Shown here one piece after another: positions 63,649 to 64,000 of a stretch of DNA of 64,000 bases. The position numbers and the translations under genes are program-made. The notes beneath the pieces are model-generated. The model did not search any database. It was not told where the DNA came from and saw nothing but the letters and a program-made list of their open reading frames with translations. How positions within the stretch are numbered: position 1 is the first letter of the stretch; every line of letters starts with the position of its first letter. The DNA lies in NCBI GenBank assembly GCA_029224185.1, contig CM055198.1:21997036-22061035 (forward strand), written 5' to 3'. This DNA is from Karalla daura. Taxonomy: Eukaryota > Chordata > Actinopteri > Chaetodontiformes > Leiognathidae.

Positions 63649-64000
63649 AGTAGGTAGGTAGGTAGGTAGCTGAGTAGACAGGTAGGTAGGCAGGCAGGTA
63701 GGTAGGTAGGTAGGCAGGCAGGTAGGTAGGTAGGTAGGTAGGTAGGTAGGTAGGTAGGTAGGTAGGTAGGTAGGTAGGTAGGTAGGTAAGTAGGTAGGTA
63801 GGTAGGTAGGTAGGTAGGTAGGTAGGTAGGTAGGTAGGTAGGTAGGTAGGTAGGTAGGTAGCTGAGTAGACAGGTAGGTAGGCAGGCAGGTAGGCAGGCA
63901 GGTAGGTAGGCAGGCAGGTAGGCAGGCAGGTAGGCAGGTAGGTAGGCAGGTAGGTAGGCAGGTAGGTAGGTAGGTAGGTAGGTAGGTAGGTAGGTAGGTA
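63649..64000. repeat. (GGTA)n/(GGCA)n tetranucleotide repeat, runs off the window
   Basis: About 350 bp of GGTA units with interspersed GGCA and two GCTGAGTAGACA interruptions (about 63669-63680 and 63861-63872), suggesting an internal duplication of a larger block. It continues past the window end and lies in the intron just upstream of the 63627 acceptor. Confidence 0.95.

Overview
The window is vertebrate nuclear DNA from a teleost fish. Coding sequence lies in many short exons with GT-AG introns, intergenic DNA is full of (CA)n, (TCTA)n and (GGTA)n microsatellites and decayed L2/SINE-like pieces, and the gene families and their order are those of jawed vertebrates. Most gene models below were assembled by hand: every exon junction listed joins in frame and the summed coding length is a multiple of three.

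Layout, left to right. (1) 2.7-5.7 kb, minus: fxyd6, a Na,K-ATPase regulator in seven coding exons. (2) 11.3-18.8 kb, minus: tmprss13, a type II transmembrane serine protease in twelve coding exons. (3) 22.1-25.3 kb, plus: crfb7/il10ra, the IL-10 receptor ligand-binding chain. (4) 27.5-29.1 kb, minus: a 77-residue single-pass membrane protein in four tiny exons, placed where SMIM35 lies in mammals. (5) 39.0-43.1 kb, plus: tmprss4, with a doubtful first exon near 31.7 kb. (6) 45.2-50.3 kb, minus: mre11, the DNA double-strand-break nuclease, complete in nineteen exons. (7) 51.2-60.7 kb, plus: cep57, a centrosomal coiled-coil protein. (8) 62.8-63.6 kb, minus: the last two coding exons of a gene I cannot name, running into a GGTA repeat at the right edge.

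Genes 1-5 keep the order and strands of human 11q23 (FXYD6-TMPRSS13-IL10RA-SMIM35-TMPRSS4). mre11 and cep57 belong to human 11q21, so a block junction lies at about 43-45 kb.

The outstanding feature is a complete 6,511-bp LTR retrotransposon (52687-59197, minus orientation) inside coding exon 5 of cep57. It has two 956-bp LTRs with no difference I can see, a 5-bp target duplication (CTGAC), a tRNA-Leu-type primer binding site, a purine tract and one uninterrupted 1,509-codon gag-pol frame. Its domain order is Gag-protease-integrase-RT-RNase H. Integrase before RT is typical of Ty1/copia, but the RT and GPY-type integrase are Ty3/gypsy-like; this is the hallmark of the Gmr1 group. The insertion cuts cep57 at codon 214, yet the exon remainder after the element reads on perfectly, so the insertion looks very young. 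It may be polymorphic, or bypassed by skipping the 129-nt, phase-0/phase-0 exon.
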